This document shows positions 1 through 11,900 of a stretch of DNA of 64,000 nt, piece by piece (the first letter of the stretch is position 1; each line of letters starts with the position of its first letter). The notes under the pieces are model-generated. The model saw only the letters and a list, made by a program, of their open reading frames with translations. It did not search any database and was not told where the DNA came from. Location of the stretch: the NCBI GenBank assembly GCA_020055645.1, contig CM034547.1, positions 26,436,513 through 26,500,512 of the forward strand, given 5' to 3'. The DNA comes from Tomocerus qinae (lineage: Eukaryota > Arthropoda > Collembola > Entomobryomorpha > Tomoceridae). The translations under genes were made by a program, and so were the position numbers.

Positions 1-100
1 GAAAATTTCAGGGATGAAAAAAAATATCGTTGAGTGCGATTCCAGGCATCGAAAATGTTTAATTGTAATAGGCATGCATATCTATAATGCTCATTATCTT
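1..100 (-). mobile_element. Tail fragment of fold-back element family A (copy A1)
   Basis: This is the reverse complement, with few mismatches, of about 29860-29950, the tail of copy A2. It carries variants of the CCCTGGAAT-type motif typical of these tails. The same tail resumes at 3823, so 101-3822 is foreign DNA inserted into the tail. The element continues beyond the left window edge. Confidence 0.7.
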
Positions 101-350
101 TACTCTACATAAAGATAAACTGGGGCATGCGCATGGGATTCTTTCACTATTCTTGAATAAATGTTTGTATCTATGTCCGTAATATTTTGTAACTAATGAG
201 CAAGGGTAATATTTTGTAATTAATGAGCAAAGCCTAGACTACTGAGTCCAATCAACGGTCTATGAAATTCGGGCCAATGCGCAGTCGCTAGAAATTTACT
301 GATTGCAACATTTTCTAGCACACTTTGTGTGCTAGGATTCAACTAGTTAC
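101..350. mobile_element. Short repeat fragment inserted in A1
   Basis: Positions about 240-345 match about 7868-7972: both contain an ATCAACGGTCTA segment, CGCAGTCGCTAGAAA, and a TTTCTAGCACAC...GTGCTAGGATTCAACTAGT end. It lies between two parts of the A1 tail that are contiguous in copy A2, so it is an insertion older than, or independent of, the adjacent LINE. No coding capacity is seen. Confidence 0.5.
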
Positions 351-3300
351 TATATAAAAATCATCATTCATCATCATCATTCATCATCATTCTCGTCTAG
401 ATGCTACTACGCGCCGGTCGCACGACTTGGGCTGCGGAGCACGTGGGAATTTAGTCAGTATTTTTAGTAGTTAGTCAGCAGTGTGTCGTCTTGTCTTAAT
501 CTTAATTATCAGGATTATTTTTATCCTCGTAGAGTAGTAATTGTATTCAGTGTTTTTTTTGTCTTTAATAGTTTTTAAGCACATTTAAGTTAAAATTTAT
601 TTATTGTTATTTATTTTTGTATTGATATTCCCTTGTGTCCTTTCTCACTCTGTAGTTTATGGTTCGTAAACTACTGGTAGATGGTATCTCTGGCGTAGGC
701 GGTAACGTTAACTCCAAAAGCGACTCTAAGTTGGTACAGTTCAGAAGTTATTTATCGAAAATCGGAATACTCAAGAATCATCTGAAAACTAAAAGAGGAT
801 GCCGAGCAGGAATTTGGAACAAAACGAAGAAATCAAATCAAAATGTCAGCATTATCCCCACAACGTCGACGAACATTTCCTCGAAATCACGTAACATTAA
901 GATTGACCTCCCACGACTTTATTATTGTAACGCAACTTCACTAAATTTTAAAAAGTTGAATAAACTAGAAAATATACTTACTCAATTCGATGTTGCAGTA
1001 ATAACAGAGTCGTGGGGAGACAATATTCGTAACCTTTCGATCAATAATTTCATTAAATACGAAAAATGTAGAGACACTAAAAAAGGTGGTGGTGTAATTA
1101 TTTACATTCGTGATAGTTACTCATCACACCAAATCAACCTTAATTTCTTGGTGCCTAATAGCGTTGATTTAGTCATTTCAATTATTAAACCCAAAAAGCT
1201 TTCTAGTCTAATGAGTGTATTAATAGTCATAGGTATTTATATTCCCCCCTCCATTGTAGCTAAATTACCCGATCTTAGTGACAATATTAGTAATGTTTTA
1301 GTCAACCTTACAAATAAATATTCTAACCCTAAGTTCATTATTTGTGGTGACTTTAACAACTTGAAAATTAATTTTAATAGTTTCAATATCAACCAAATAA
1401 TTGACTTCCCCACATTTTTCCACAAACCAACTAATAGTATGTCTAATCTGGATTTAATTTTCACAAACCTCCAAGATTATTATTATGAACCTCTTCCCAA
1501 TGCTCCACTTTGGCCTACAGTCAATAACGTTGTCCATTGCAGCATTCATTTAATGCCCCTCAAAATTTTTAGTTGTACAACGAATTACATTACAAAACAA
1601 TTCAGGAAGTTCGATGAGGATAGCATCGAAATGATGAATTGTTTACTAAAAAAATTCAATTGGCAACCCATTTTAAAATTAAAAAACATTAACCGTAAAG
1701 TCAAAATAACCAATAATGTATTTAATTATTATTTCAATAACTGTTTCCCAATCCAAGAAACCAAGTATGATAGCCTCAGTCCCCCTTGGTTTTCCCCAAT
1801 TCTTAAATCGTTAATCAAACAAAAAAATAAATGCACAATTAACAGTGCTGAATATAGAACACTCCAAAACAAAATTGTTAATGAAATTAATGTAGCTAAA
1901 TCAAATCATAGATCAATGATTAATGACAAAATCAAAATGATCGGTTGTAAAAATTGGTACAAATATGTTAATGAAATTACGGGTAAAGGTAAATTTGACA
2001 ATGTAATGAACAAAATTAAAACTTTCACTCCCCCGAATCTTAATGATAAGCAAATTGTCAACGCAGTCAACAGTCACTTCGCTGAGATAGTAAACACATA
2101 CCCAGAACCAACCTTCTCTCCTACTTTAATTCCCGACGAGAATGAATCTTTCAAGATTGATGAATTCAACATTTATTTAGCCTTAAATAAACTCAATCCT
2201 AAAAAATCTAACCTCCCGACCAATGTCCCTACACTTATCCTAAAGAATTGTGCAGATTCGATTGCCCCCATCCTCACTAATATAATCAACCATTCCTTAT
2301 CCGAACAAAAAGTACCTGTCCAGTGGAAAGTAGGCCTTATCACTCCGCTAGCCAAAACTGACCCGGTTTCTTCGTTAAATGACCTGAGACCTATAGTCAA
2401 AACTGATATTTGTTGCAAGATCGCAGAAGGTTTCATTGTTAAAGAAATTTACAACCGTACGGAAAATCTCATCAACTTGAACCAATTCGGCGCTTTAAAG
2501 AAGTCATCCTCGCTTCACTCTCTCCTCAAAATCAATCACTTCATACTCAAGTCTCTTGAAATTCCTGGATGTAGAGTAGTTATGCACTTAACTGATTTCA
2601 AGAAAGCATATGACCTTATTGACAATGAAATCTTGTTGAAGCGTATGGCCGAATACAATCTACCGACCTATTTGATTCACTGGGTCAAGGACTTCCTTGT
2701 AGGAAGATCAATCATCACATCATTAAATAGAATCCAATCAGACCCTCTCAAAACAACCTGTGGTTCCCCCCAGGGGACGAAACTTTCTCCCACCCTCTTC
2801 CTGATCCACATCAACATCATTCTTGACACCCTCTCCAAAAAGTTCCCACAACCCTCTTTCTGTTTTGGTGCGTTCGTCGATGACTTAGTGACTGTTGAAC
2901 GCGTACTTCGTAATGAGACTCCCAAATCTCAGATTATGTTAAATGAGTTCAACAACTTAGCCAATAGTATTAAATTAGTTGTTAATCCCTCCAAATGTTT
3001 CACAATAATTATAGACTTTACCAGAAATGAAATAGCTGACAGCTGGTCATTTTCAATTAACGACACTATTCTACCCAAATCTTCAAATCCCAAAATCTTG
3101 GGAGTTTTACACAGTAACAAGCTTAAATTTACCGATCACATTCAATCCATTATCAATAAGGCTTCCAAGAGACTATTTATATTTTCTAAACTCCATAACT
3201 TAGGTTTTTCCACTAAAGAAAAAATCCATGCCTATAAATCTTTCATCAGACCCTTACTCGAGTACGCATCGCCAATATGGGGCCCGACTCTTTCTAAATT

Positions 3301-3822
3301 GCAAATCAATAAATTAGAATCCTTCCAAAAGAAATGCTTGTCGTTTATATTGAAATCCTCTGTCAACCGTTTCAATTATGATAAAACATTAACTAACCTT
3401 AATTTAGAAAAATTGTCCACCAGGAGAGATAATGCTCTTTTCGCATTCGGCAATAATATTTTAAAAAACGAAACCCGCCTACGTCACTTGTTACCTAATT
3501 TTAATATTAATCTATTTAACAATACTCGTAGACTTAGAAATGATAGTGTATTATTTAAAAAAACAATTTGTAAATACACTAGATATCAAAATTCTTCTGT
3601 CCCGAAGGTAATTGGACTTCTAAATAATGAGTTTGACAAGCCATACCATGGCAGACTACTATATCTTAACCACCTGTATTTCAAAAATTCTCTTCCTAAT
3701 ACTGTAACTTAATTTCGGATATTAGTAGTTCGGCACTCAGTCCAAAAGCTTATATCTGTCGTTATATGTATACCTTGATTTTCATTGAATAAAAACTTAC
3801 TTACTTACTTACTTACTTACAA
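351..3822 (+). mobile_element. APE-type non-LTR retrotransposon (LINE), apparently full length
   Basis: The element starts near a CAT/ATC-rich stretch at about 361, has a roughly 300-nt 5' UTR, one long ORF (659-3712), an AATAAA at 3788 and a (TTAC)n tail at about 3795-3820, then returns to the host A1 repeat. Short tandem-repeat 3' tails are usual in the CR1/L2/Jockey group. The ORF is intact, so the insertion is probably young. A separate ORF1 (gag-like) is not visible upstream. The 5' boundary is uncertain by about 20 bp. Confidence 0.85.
659..3712 (+). CDS. LINE endonuclease-reverse transcriptase polyprotein (1017 aa)
   Basis: Order of domains: a basic N-terminal stretch (residues 1-85); an AP-endonuclease-like domain (about 85-300) with YYCNATSL, VAVITESW, FIICGDFNN, LDLIFTN and VVHCSIHL; a linker; then reverse transcriptase with motif A LTDFKKAYDL, motif B GSPQGTKLSPTLF, motif C FVDDLV and a KILGVL motif; and a C-terminal IRPLLEYASPIWGP segment typical of the CR1/L2/Jockey group. 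The frame is uninterrupted from ATG 659 to TAA, so all catalytic motifs are present. It would mediate target-primed reverse transcription of its own RNA. Clade assignment within APE LINEs is not certain without a tree. Confidence 0.9.
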   Translation: MVRKLLVDGISGVGGNVNSKSDSKLVQFRSYLSKIGILKNHLKTKRGCRAGIWNKTKKSNQNVSIIPTTSTNISSKSRNIKIDLPRLYYCNATSLNFKKLNKLENILTQFDVAVITESWGDNIRNLSINNFIKYEKCRDTKKGGGVIIYIRDSYSSHQINLNFLVPNSVDLVISIIKPKKLSSLMSVLIVIGIYIPPSIVAKLPDLSDNISNVLVNLTNKYSNPKFIICGDFNNLKINFNSFNINQIIDFPTFFHKPTNSMSNLDLIFTNLQDYYYEPLPNAPLWPTVNNVVHCSIHLMPLKIFSCTTNYITKQFRKFDEDSIEMMNCLLKKFNWQPILKLKNINRKVKITNNVFNYYFNNCFPIQETKYDSLSPPWFSPILKSLIKQKNKCTINSAEYRTLQNKIVNEINVAKSNHRSMINDKIKMIGCKNWYKYVNEITGKGKFDNVMNKIKTFTPPNLNDKQIVNAVNSHFAEIVNTYPEPTFSPTLIPDENESFKIDEFNIYLALNKLNPKKSNLPTNVPTLILKNCADSIAPILTNIINHSLSEQKVPVQWKVGLITPLAKTDPVSSLNDLRPIVKTDICCKIAEGFIVKEIYNRTENLINLNQFGALKKSSSLHSLLKINHFILKSLEIPGCRVVMHLTDFKKAYDLIDNEILLKRMAEYNLPTYLIHWVKDFLVGRSIITSLNRIQSDPLKTTCGSPQGTKLSPTLFLIHINIILDTLSKKFPQPSFCFGAFVDDLVTVERVLRNETPKSQIMLNEFNNLANSIKLVVNPSKCFTIIIDFTRNEIADSWSFSINDTILPKSSNPKILGVLHSNKLKFTDHIQSIINKASKRLFIFSKLHNLGFSTKEKIHAYKSFIRPLLEYASPIWGPTLSKLQINKLESFQKKCLSFILKSSVNRFNYDKTLTNLNLEKLSTRRDNALFAFGNNILKNETRLRHLLPNFNINLFNNTRRLRNDSVLFKKTICKYTRYQNSSVPKVIGLLNNEFDKPYHGRLLYLNHLYFKNSLPNTVT

Positions 3823-5076
3823 ACATATACGCTTTACTGGCTCCTGTTTTACTAACTACGAGAATACCAACTATTTTATCTCCCTCAAGCGGGGGTTTGG
3901 GAGCGGCAGCCCCAATAAAAAATAATATATTATCACATACCTATATAATATACTATTAATAATTTTGCGAAAATAACAAATTTATAAAGATCAAATAGCA
4001 TATTATGTATCGTTTTTCCATAAACGTAAAATTTACATTATAACCTAGGCAGTGATAAATATTTCGGAAATGACAACTTTACTCGAGTACTGTACATTGT
4101 CATGCATGGTATTGATACCTACACATAATTAATTTCTAAATATTCATAATCTAGTTAACTCTTTCGTAGTTCGTAGTTATATGATTGTTATAACCAGATA
4201 TATCAAGAAAAACAATAAAATAAAAAATATAACAGGTAAAAACCTGGAAAAATATACGGTGAGAATGCCAGCAAAACTTAAAAACAAGGCATAATTTAGA
4301 GATTGCGGTATGACAAAAATAATGAAATTTTGCAAAAGTATTCTCCTAAATAATCTCCCCGTGCGTTTAAAGCTATTTCCTTGCAATTCTTCAACACTGA
4401 TGTGGTGATTGAATGATTCAACAGACTTTGTAATTGTTATTATAATTGACAATAATTTCAAAATGAGATATCAAATTTCAACTTAACATAAATCTAACGT
4501 TTGGTAGATTAAAAGTTGAAAACTAAGGACCAGCTTCTTTAAATGGCGACTTCAATAAACATCAGCATTTTCTATGTTATAGTTATGAATGAAATTTTGA
4601 CATTACATTTAATTTTTTATACACTCCTCATATTAGGAGTGCGATCATGATATAATTTAAAGAAAACACATAGAATATTTTATCTAGAATATAGGCACAA
4701 AAAATTGCCATATCGTCAACTCCGTAGCTCCGTTATTGACATTAAATCCGTTATGCTATTTTACAAAGGCGTACAAAGATATAAGGGCAACAAATTCCCA
4801 TTTTATGAAATATTTTTCATCCCTACATAGGTTAACTACATTGACGGGCCAGGAAAACAAATAAATTTTGAGGTTTTATTCATGTCACAAAACAAATGTC
4901 CAAAGATAGTTCAAATGACTTAGCTTTAAACGCACGGGTAGATATTTCGGAGAATACTTTTGCAAAATTTCATTATTTTTGTCATACCGCAATCTCTAAA
5001 TTATGCCTTGTTTTTAAGTTTTGCTGGCATTCTCACCGTATATTTTTCCAGGTTTTTACCTGTTATATTTAAAATA
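3823..5076 (-). mobile_element. Fold-back element family A, copy A1 (reverse orientation)
   Basis: 4228-4375 is an inverted repeat of about 4930-5076 (both read TAACAGGTAAAAACCTGG...ACGGTGAGAATGCCAG outward to inward), enclosing an AT-rich interior of about 550 bp. Outside the left arm, 3823-3935 matches the A2 tail including the G/C hairpin near GCGGGGGTTTGGGAGC. ORFs across the arms, such as 4177-4461 minus, are TIR sequence and not a gene. Confidence 0.75.
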
Positions 5077-6424
5077 AATACAAAATGTCAATAATGTCAA
5101 ATGAGGGAAACATAAGTAATTGAACACAGATATTAAGTGTATGTTATGTTTCAAGTGTATTCAGGTGTAGCATATCTCCATTACACAAAGCGATAAAATG
5201 GATTAAGATGCGACAAAATTATTTTAAGGCACAATATAATTTCTGAGGCTTAATAGAGCTTCAGAAAGGAATGTTTATGAAGATCGGAGTCAAGTTGCAT
5301 TAAGATATAAAAATGTGTTTTAACTGTTTGCATCTATACATTAATAAACGTATTTTGTGTGATGGTGTATATGTTCAGAAAATATTTTTATGGCTCAAAA
5401 AAAATATCAAACAGTCAATTAGATCTCAAACAGTCCGTCAGTCCTCATAGTTCTCTGAGTTGACAGTATCAAATCAGAAAAACACGCAATGCATTACTTG
5501 AAAACTTTTAAGGTTGATCATGTGCTGGTACTCTAGTAAAATAATTATTAAAAAAAAACTATTTCTCCAATATGGGCAAACACATGCAGATGAAATTAAT
5601 ACACATTGTACTATGCTAACTAAACTAATTTTTGATGTTAATGTTATAACCCTGCAGCATCCTTATTTTTTTGCGAGCTCTCTGAACATAGTACATGTAA
5701 AAGTATAGGAAAATTGAACAAGGTCATAATTTGAACCATTATTTTCTCATACTTTCACTTATTCAATAATTTTCAAATTTTGGGAATCTTTCTAAAAAGC
5801 ATTTAAGATGCTTTAAAAATTATACTTGTATTTAAATAAAAATTTTAAATCTGTCCCATTATGTCGCTAACAATGGGAATATATCGCTTTGTGCATTATG
5901 TTGTTTGAAGAAAAAGTCGGCGCAGTAACGCTTTCGGTTTTCCTGGACTATTCCTTTTAAAGGCAAAAGTAGCGTTAGCGGGGTTTATACCTTTTTTTAG
6001 TTTCAAGTTTTTGTTTTACAAAAAGTCCACTAAAAAGGCTAAAAAATTTTATTGCACATTTTTTCGTTTCAGAGGATTTGTAGTGGTTTGGGGAAGGGGT
6101 GACCAAATGGTGAAGTGGCTACTCAAAAACTTCATATTTCCACTAAAATAATAGCATCTTGAGTGATTGCTGATCATAATCTAAAAATCTAAGTAAATCC
6201 TTATCTCAAATTCATTAAGCATTTTCCATGCAACTATTGTCCAACTAATTCGCATACCTATACAAAATATTATTTAAATTATTTCGAGGAGGGTCAACTA
6301 TTATTTCAATGAACTTGGTAACGTGAAAATATAATAATTGACCCGGAGCGGGTCAACTATTTTGAACGGGGCGAATTAATTCAGATTTTACGGTAATTTG
6401 TGATAAGGCTTTCTCATCTATTAC
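5077..6424. other. Intergenic AT-rich stretch, no gene seen
   Basis: No ORF with codon-like character, no splice-consistent exons and no strong internal repeat were found. A short inverted GGGTCAACTATT motif pair flanks about 6290-6355, immediately left of the next MITE. Confidence 0.4.
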
Positions 6425-7063
6425 TGTTACAATTATCGCTAAGCGATATTTTTCAAATAATAACCGCAGTGAAAATCGCTTCTGATTGGTCGATGCATTT
6501 TTGAAATTGACCAATCCGAGCACAGAATTCCTTAACAAAATTTTATATGATTTTCATAAATCATTCCCAAGGGAAACATTTATTTTAACTATATTTAGAA
6601 GATATTTTCAATGATATCTTGTTATTGTAAAAGTTAATCTAATTAATTAGTTTGTACTACTTCATAGAGAAAGATGAATACGCAGTAGTAGTGGTGACAA
6701 TTTGATGCAAAATGTTATAATATGTTTGTCCAGACTGCTTAGTGAAGTAATAATCAATTGTAACACATGCAAGCAGTTGCTCTGTTCAGCAAGTAAGCAT
6801 CATAGAGTTGAATACAGTGTATTAGTTTGCGATTATGCTAAAAGTGTTAGTCCGTATTTTCCTATCCTATTACAAGTCTGTAGTTTAAAGTTCAGTGTTG
6901 AAATAAATATTTCCCTTGGGAATGATTTATGAAAATCATATAAAATTTTGCTATGGAATTCTGTGCTCTGATTAGTCAATTTCAAAAATGCATCGACCAA
7001 TCAGAAGCGATTTTCACTGCGGTTATTATTTGAAAAATATCTCTTAGCGATAATTGTAACAGT
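6425..7063. mobile_element. Long-TIR MITE (about 160-bp arms)
   Basis: 6425-6595 is inverted at about 6900-7063; the arms share CCGCAGTGAAAATCGCTTCTGATTGG-type sequence (cited here in part), ATGCATTTTTGAAATTGAC and an AAATAAATATTTCCCTTGG inner end. A related half-copy lies at about 42993-43050. The TCTGATTGG motif is shared with the THAP-type elements at 10.6 kb and 36.1 kb. The interior (6596-6900) has no convincing coding potential. Confidence 0.7.
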
Positions 7064-7206
7064 ATGCGCACTACTATCCCCTAGCTAGAATAAAAAGTTG
7101 TCTTATTTCATAATGCATTTTACATTAGCTGAGGACCCTTTTCTCTTTCAAATTTAAATAGTTTTTCAAGTGGGAGAAATGCCTAGGAATTTAACAAACT
7201 CCACTT

Positions 7207-8966
7207 GTTTCCTGTTGTATGAAATATTACAGGTAAAAACCTTAAAAAACTCATAGGGATACGCAAGGAAAACCAGAAAACAAGGAAAAGTAGTTTCTGG
7301 ATAATTAAAATAGGGCGTAATTTAATAAACATGTACGCCCCAGTCTCCCGGTTGAAATTGCTTTTGAATCGTTTTTCTTCATTGTCAGATCGGAGGAAAA
7401 TTTTTTTTTTCGGTGGGGAGAAATAGTAGTATGAATGTAGTCTGGGCGCTTTTCCCTCATTTTCCCCTCCATTTATTTTCGGAATAAATTGGCACACAAT
7501 GGTTGTACAAGGCTAAATTGTCTATTGTCTTTGGTGCTATCTAGATTGTTTTTAGAATTTGCAACTACGATTTAAAAATATTTTTTGCCACAATCATTAA
7601 TTTCTCCATGTGAGTAAAAAATTGTGCATTTTTTTCTATATAGTCTGGCATTTTCCTAATTTTTTACTTCTCAGAAGAACCTTCTTGACTAAGATGATTT
7701 TTTTGAAGCATTTTCAATATCATATTCTACTATATAAACATACTGAAGTATATATTCCGTGGTATGTTTCTCCGTATCGTTTTGTAATAACTACACTAAC
7801 TGGCAGTACCTATTTTGCTTTACATTTTAACACGCTTAGTCATGTACTAATTGGTCCACTGAATAATCAACGGTCTACGAAAATCCAGCCAATACGCAGT
7901 CGCTAGAAACTTACTTATTTCAACATTTTTCTAGCACACTTCATGTGCTAGGATTCAACTAGTAATTTATAATTATTTGTGTTGCTTTATTTATTAATCA
8001 GCGTGAAAAGACTATTTCTAATTTCAACCGGGAGACTGGAGCGTACATGTTTATTAAATTACGCCCTATTTTAATTATCCAAAAACTACTTTTCCTTGTT
8101 TTCTGGTTTTCCTTGCGTCTCCCTATGAGTTTTTTAAGGTTTTTACCGGTAATGTTTTTTATTTTATAGTTTTTATTGTTTATGAATAGTTTATATGTAA
8201 TGTAGCGCTATATTGAAAGTTAGGTAAAATATTCTTAGTGAAGTAAGAATATTTTAGGTCTGTTAATCGCAAAACAAATTTTTTATTCCTGGAATATTTC
8301 TTTTCCTCATTTTTAAAATTATTTTCTACCCCTGGAATATTTCCCTATTTCTAAAATTATTTTAAATCCCTAGAATTTTTTCCCGTCGCTGGAATCCGTA
8401 AAATGTATATTATCATTTATTCTCAAAATCATTAATAAAATACTCTATCGAATGATATCAGAATTTGGTTTTATGGGGGGGCTCTGCCCCCAACCTCCGT
8501 CAGGGGAATGATAGATTTGTGTTGTGGTTGCACCCAATGGTTGCACCTAGTAATTCAAATCCTTTGAATTAGTATACTAGGCAACGGAATTCAGTCACCT
8601 TGTATATTACTATGACAGAGTGGATTGAGAGGACGTAATGATACGGATTAGAAAGTCTACTACACTATACTACTACTATACACTGTATCTACGGAAACTG
8701 AATTTGAAAATTGCATTATGATGACCAAACAATGGGACAACCGAATCTTCGGGGTCTAGCGGGAGAATCGGACCTCCCACAGAGTTGCTGAGCTAACGCA
8801 ACGTAGTTCAAAGAATAATCTACCCGTTTTGTATCTATAATTTTTCCCCCAAAAGTTTCAGGTTTTTGAGGTACGCTTGGCTAGTCGTTTTGACTCAAAG
8901 GGGAAAAGGATACATAGGGATTGACAAATCCTGAGGACAGTTAGCCTGCCTCGAATGTCTCCCTAT
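7207..8966 (+). mobile_element. Fold-back element family B, copy B1
   Basis: Inverted arms at about 7207-7350 and 8015-8180 (ATTACAGGTAAAAACCTT outer end, CTCCCGGTTGAAATT inner end) are followed by a tail of about 790 bp that contains a GGGGGCTCTGCCCCC hairpin near 8468-8482 and several CCCTGGAAT-like motifs at 8280-8400. It aligns along its length, in reverse, with 55978-57745 (copy B2). The tail ends with TCTCCCTATG, a motif also present in each arm, at the point where it abuts the 3' end of the last INTS3 exon found. Confidence 0.75.
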
Positions 8967-8999
8967 GAAAAATAAATAAATGACGAATTAAAAATGTTA

Positions 9000-11900
9000 T
9001 TACACGACGCAGTTGGTTTGGTCGTCGATGCAGGATTTGTTAAGTTCTGACTTGAATATATACAACAGACTTTTGGAGACGGGATCTCGTTGTTCCTTGT
9101 CGAGCGTGTGGTCGCTGCACTCGTCCAATATCTCTTCCAAAATGTCATTCCTGTAAAATTGTTAGAGAATTAACGGATAAACTACTCACAGTATTTTGAT
9201 CCCAGGGCTACTCCCCCACAGTGGGGGAGTAGCCATGGGGATCAAAATACTGTGAAACTACTATTGAGATTTAATCGCTGTGGAATCGATATGATTTTCG
9301 CGCAAATTTTGCGGTTAGTTTTCTGAGTACTATACAAATGCATTTCATTCTGTAGCCACATGGTGGTAATAAATATCAATGTGATTCGAACCTATGACAG
9401 TCTCTCCCACTTCTTCCCACGTTCGATCCACATTGATAAATATAGTACTTAGAAAACTAAACGCCAAATTTGCGCGAAAATCATACCGATTCCTTAGCGA
9501 TTAAATCTCAACAGTAATTAATTAGTTTAGTTATTTATTTTGTTATTAGCTCACTTGTTGTCGCTACTGGAATCGTTCAGCATGGACTCGATTGGAATTC
9601 TTAAATTAGGTGGAAGCGTCTGGACTAATTCGAATATTTTTGACCGTTCCGCTTCTTCAACACTGGCCGCTAACGTCGGACTGTTTCGGATGGGCAGAGC
9701 ACCAGTGGGAACTGCCAACAACAAATTATTATCAACAACTTGTATTATTATTATTATTATTTCATCAAATGGGCGACTACCGTTGGATGCCGGGAGGTCT
9801 TCCTCCCGATCGTCTTCCTCGTCATCGTCGCTAAAGTCCGCATCGGCCTGAGCAAAGGTGATTGAGTTTTGCTCCGACGAGTTGGTGTTTGGCGGCGGTG
9901 GAGGGAGGAGGAGGACGGGAGCGCTGTTGAGAGTGACGTTGTAGGGAGACTGGAGGACAGGGGACGTCGGGACGGGAGAGGGAAGGGCGGGAGTCGCGTT
10001 CAGCGTTAGCGTTAGGGATTCGGAATGAGCAGGAGACCCGTTGCCGTTGTTGCCGCCAACTCCTAATAAAATGTTGTCACTGGTCGCGGTTGTCGTCCCA
10101 GTCATGGTCTCCTGGTTCTCCCCACGATTCCTCTCGAGCAAAACGATCAAATTGTCTTGGATGGACGTCCGAAGATCGGGTTCTAATTTAGGATTCTCTA
10201 AAAGTGGCTCCAACGACGACAAAACTTTTTTCTCTAAAATTGTCCGTAAGGCAGATCCAACTCCGTCTTTTATCTTGTCCACACCCGACGGCCAGTATTC
10301 TTGTATCAGCTAACCAAACAATTGATTATTAACACGTAATTTTTGTACAGATTATAGATTAGTATTTAATAATATTGTTACTCTAATGAGAAAGTCCAAA
10401 AGCGTGGCGGTAATGGCTAAATGAGGCCTCAGACTATGGTACATCACAAGAATACCCGGCTCTGCAACAAAATATACAATATATAATTAATATATAATTA
10501 TCATAATACTATAATAATAATAATAATAATATATAATTATCATAATACTATAATAATAATAATATATAATTATCATAATACTGTTAGAATCAGCCAACAT
10601 CAGACCTATGGTTGCCCTGTGGTACGGCGATAAGCCTTCTGATTGGTTGAAATTTTTTGAAATCCAGCCTTCTGATTGGCTATTTCTATGACGAAAATTC
10701 TATAGATTACCCCAACGTGAATAGAAATCATGGCAACCCTTTTACCCTTTCCCCATACAACGTGAAGACAATAGAACATTTTGCCCTCTTTCTGCAGCCA
10801 GTTTGAAATCATTAGGACATCATCTAAGGGGAAAACTGGGTGCAGTTAGACTAGTCTTTGGTACACTGCAAATTCTCCAAGATTGAACTGAGGAAGTTAA
10901 TTTAACACTGCGAATAATATTATTGAGTAGAATGGCAAGTTGTGTGATCAGTTTCTGTCGAACAATCAGCGGAACATCAATTACAATGGCAAACCGCATG
11001 TCACCTTCCACAGGTTCCCTAAAAATGAAGAATGGATATCTATTTGCAAAATTACAAATAAGGAACCTCGTTACTTGTGTAATGCTAAATGCTCGGAGCA
11101 TTTTCTTCCAAAGGACTTATGGACGTACTATGAATTTAACGAAGCAAACCTACTCCAACACAAAAAATTCCGAGTTAGCTTTGAAATAAAAATTAGAATA
11201 GATTTAATAGCCATTTCTGCCTTTGTCATTTCAAAATTCAAGGTAGTCTATTTGAAACTTGAGGCAACGAGATCCCGCTGCCTAAATCCAGCCGAGTTAA
11301 TTATCCTTAGACCTCCGGAAACAGTATTCTTAATGGAACCGTAGATTCCGTGCTTCGTATCTCTTAAATCCGGGACAATATCTGAACGTCCCCTCCCCTA
11401 ATCAAGGGGGTCGTCGTGAACGAAATTCATGAAATTGTACGCTTGGAAGCGTGAGATTCAAATACGAAAGCAAGTAATCAACTTGACTTCCTCACATGCC
11501 AAATAAATCCGAATGATCTGACCTGCTGTTTCAAAATGGGTATGTCGGTGGCATTTCCTTATATTTTAATTGTCTTTCATCATGGTTAATATTGTCCTAA
11601 TATTTTAGTGGTTGGTTGTTCTTAAAAAATGTTTACTTTGTATGTAGGTGGCCACTTTTCATATTTAAAGGAACCGTTGAGTGTTCGGGAAATCAGAATG
11701 ATTGAATTTAAGCAGCAGGATTTCAATTCCTCCGTTTCCTCAAATCCCGTTTCCTCCAAGGTGCCACATAACGTATTATCTGTTTCCTCCAAACTTAATA
11801 AAATACCTTAACATTCTTTACCCCGTCACTATGTTTGCCTCTTTGCTGACCTAACGTAATAAAAATGTTACTTGTTATTTATGTTTATTTTTTATTAGAT

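Noticed and set aside
4177-4461. 94-codon hydrophobic ORF (minus)
   Set aside because: Lies over the left arm and outer part of fold-back element A1; the same arm sequence recurs at other loci without the frame.
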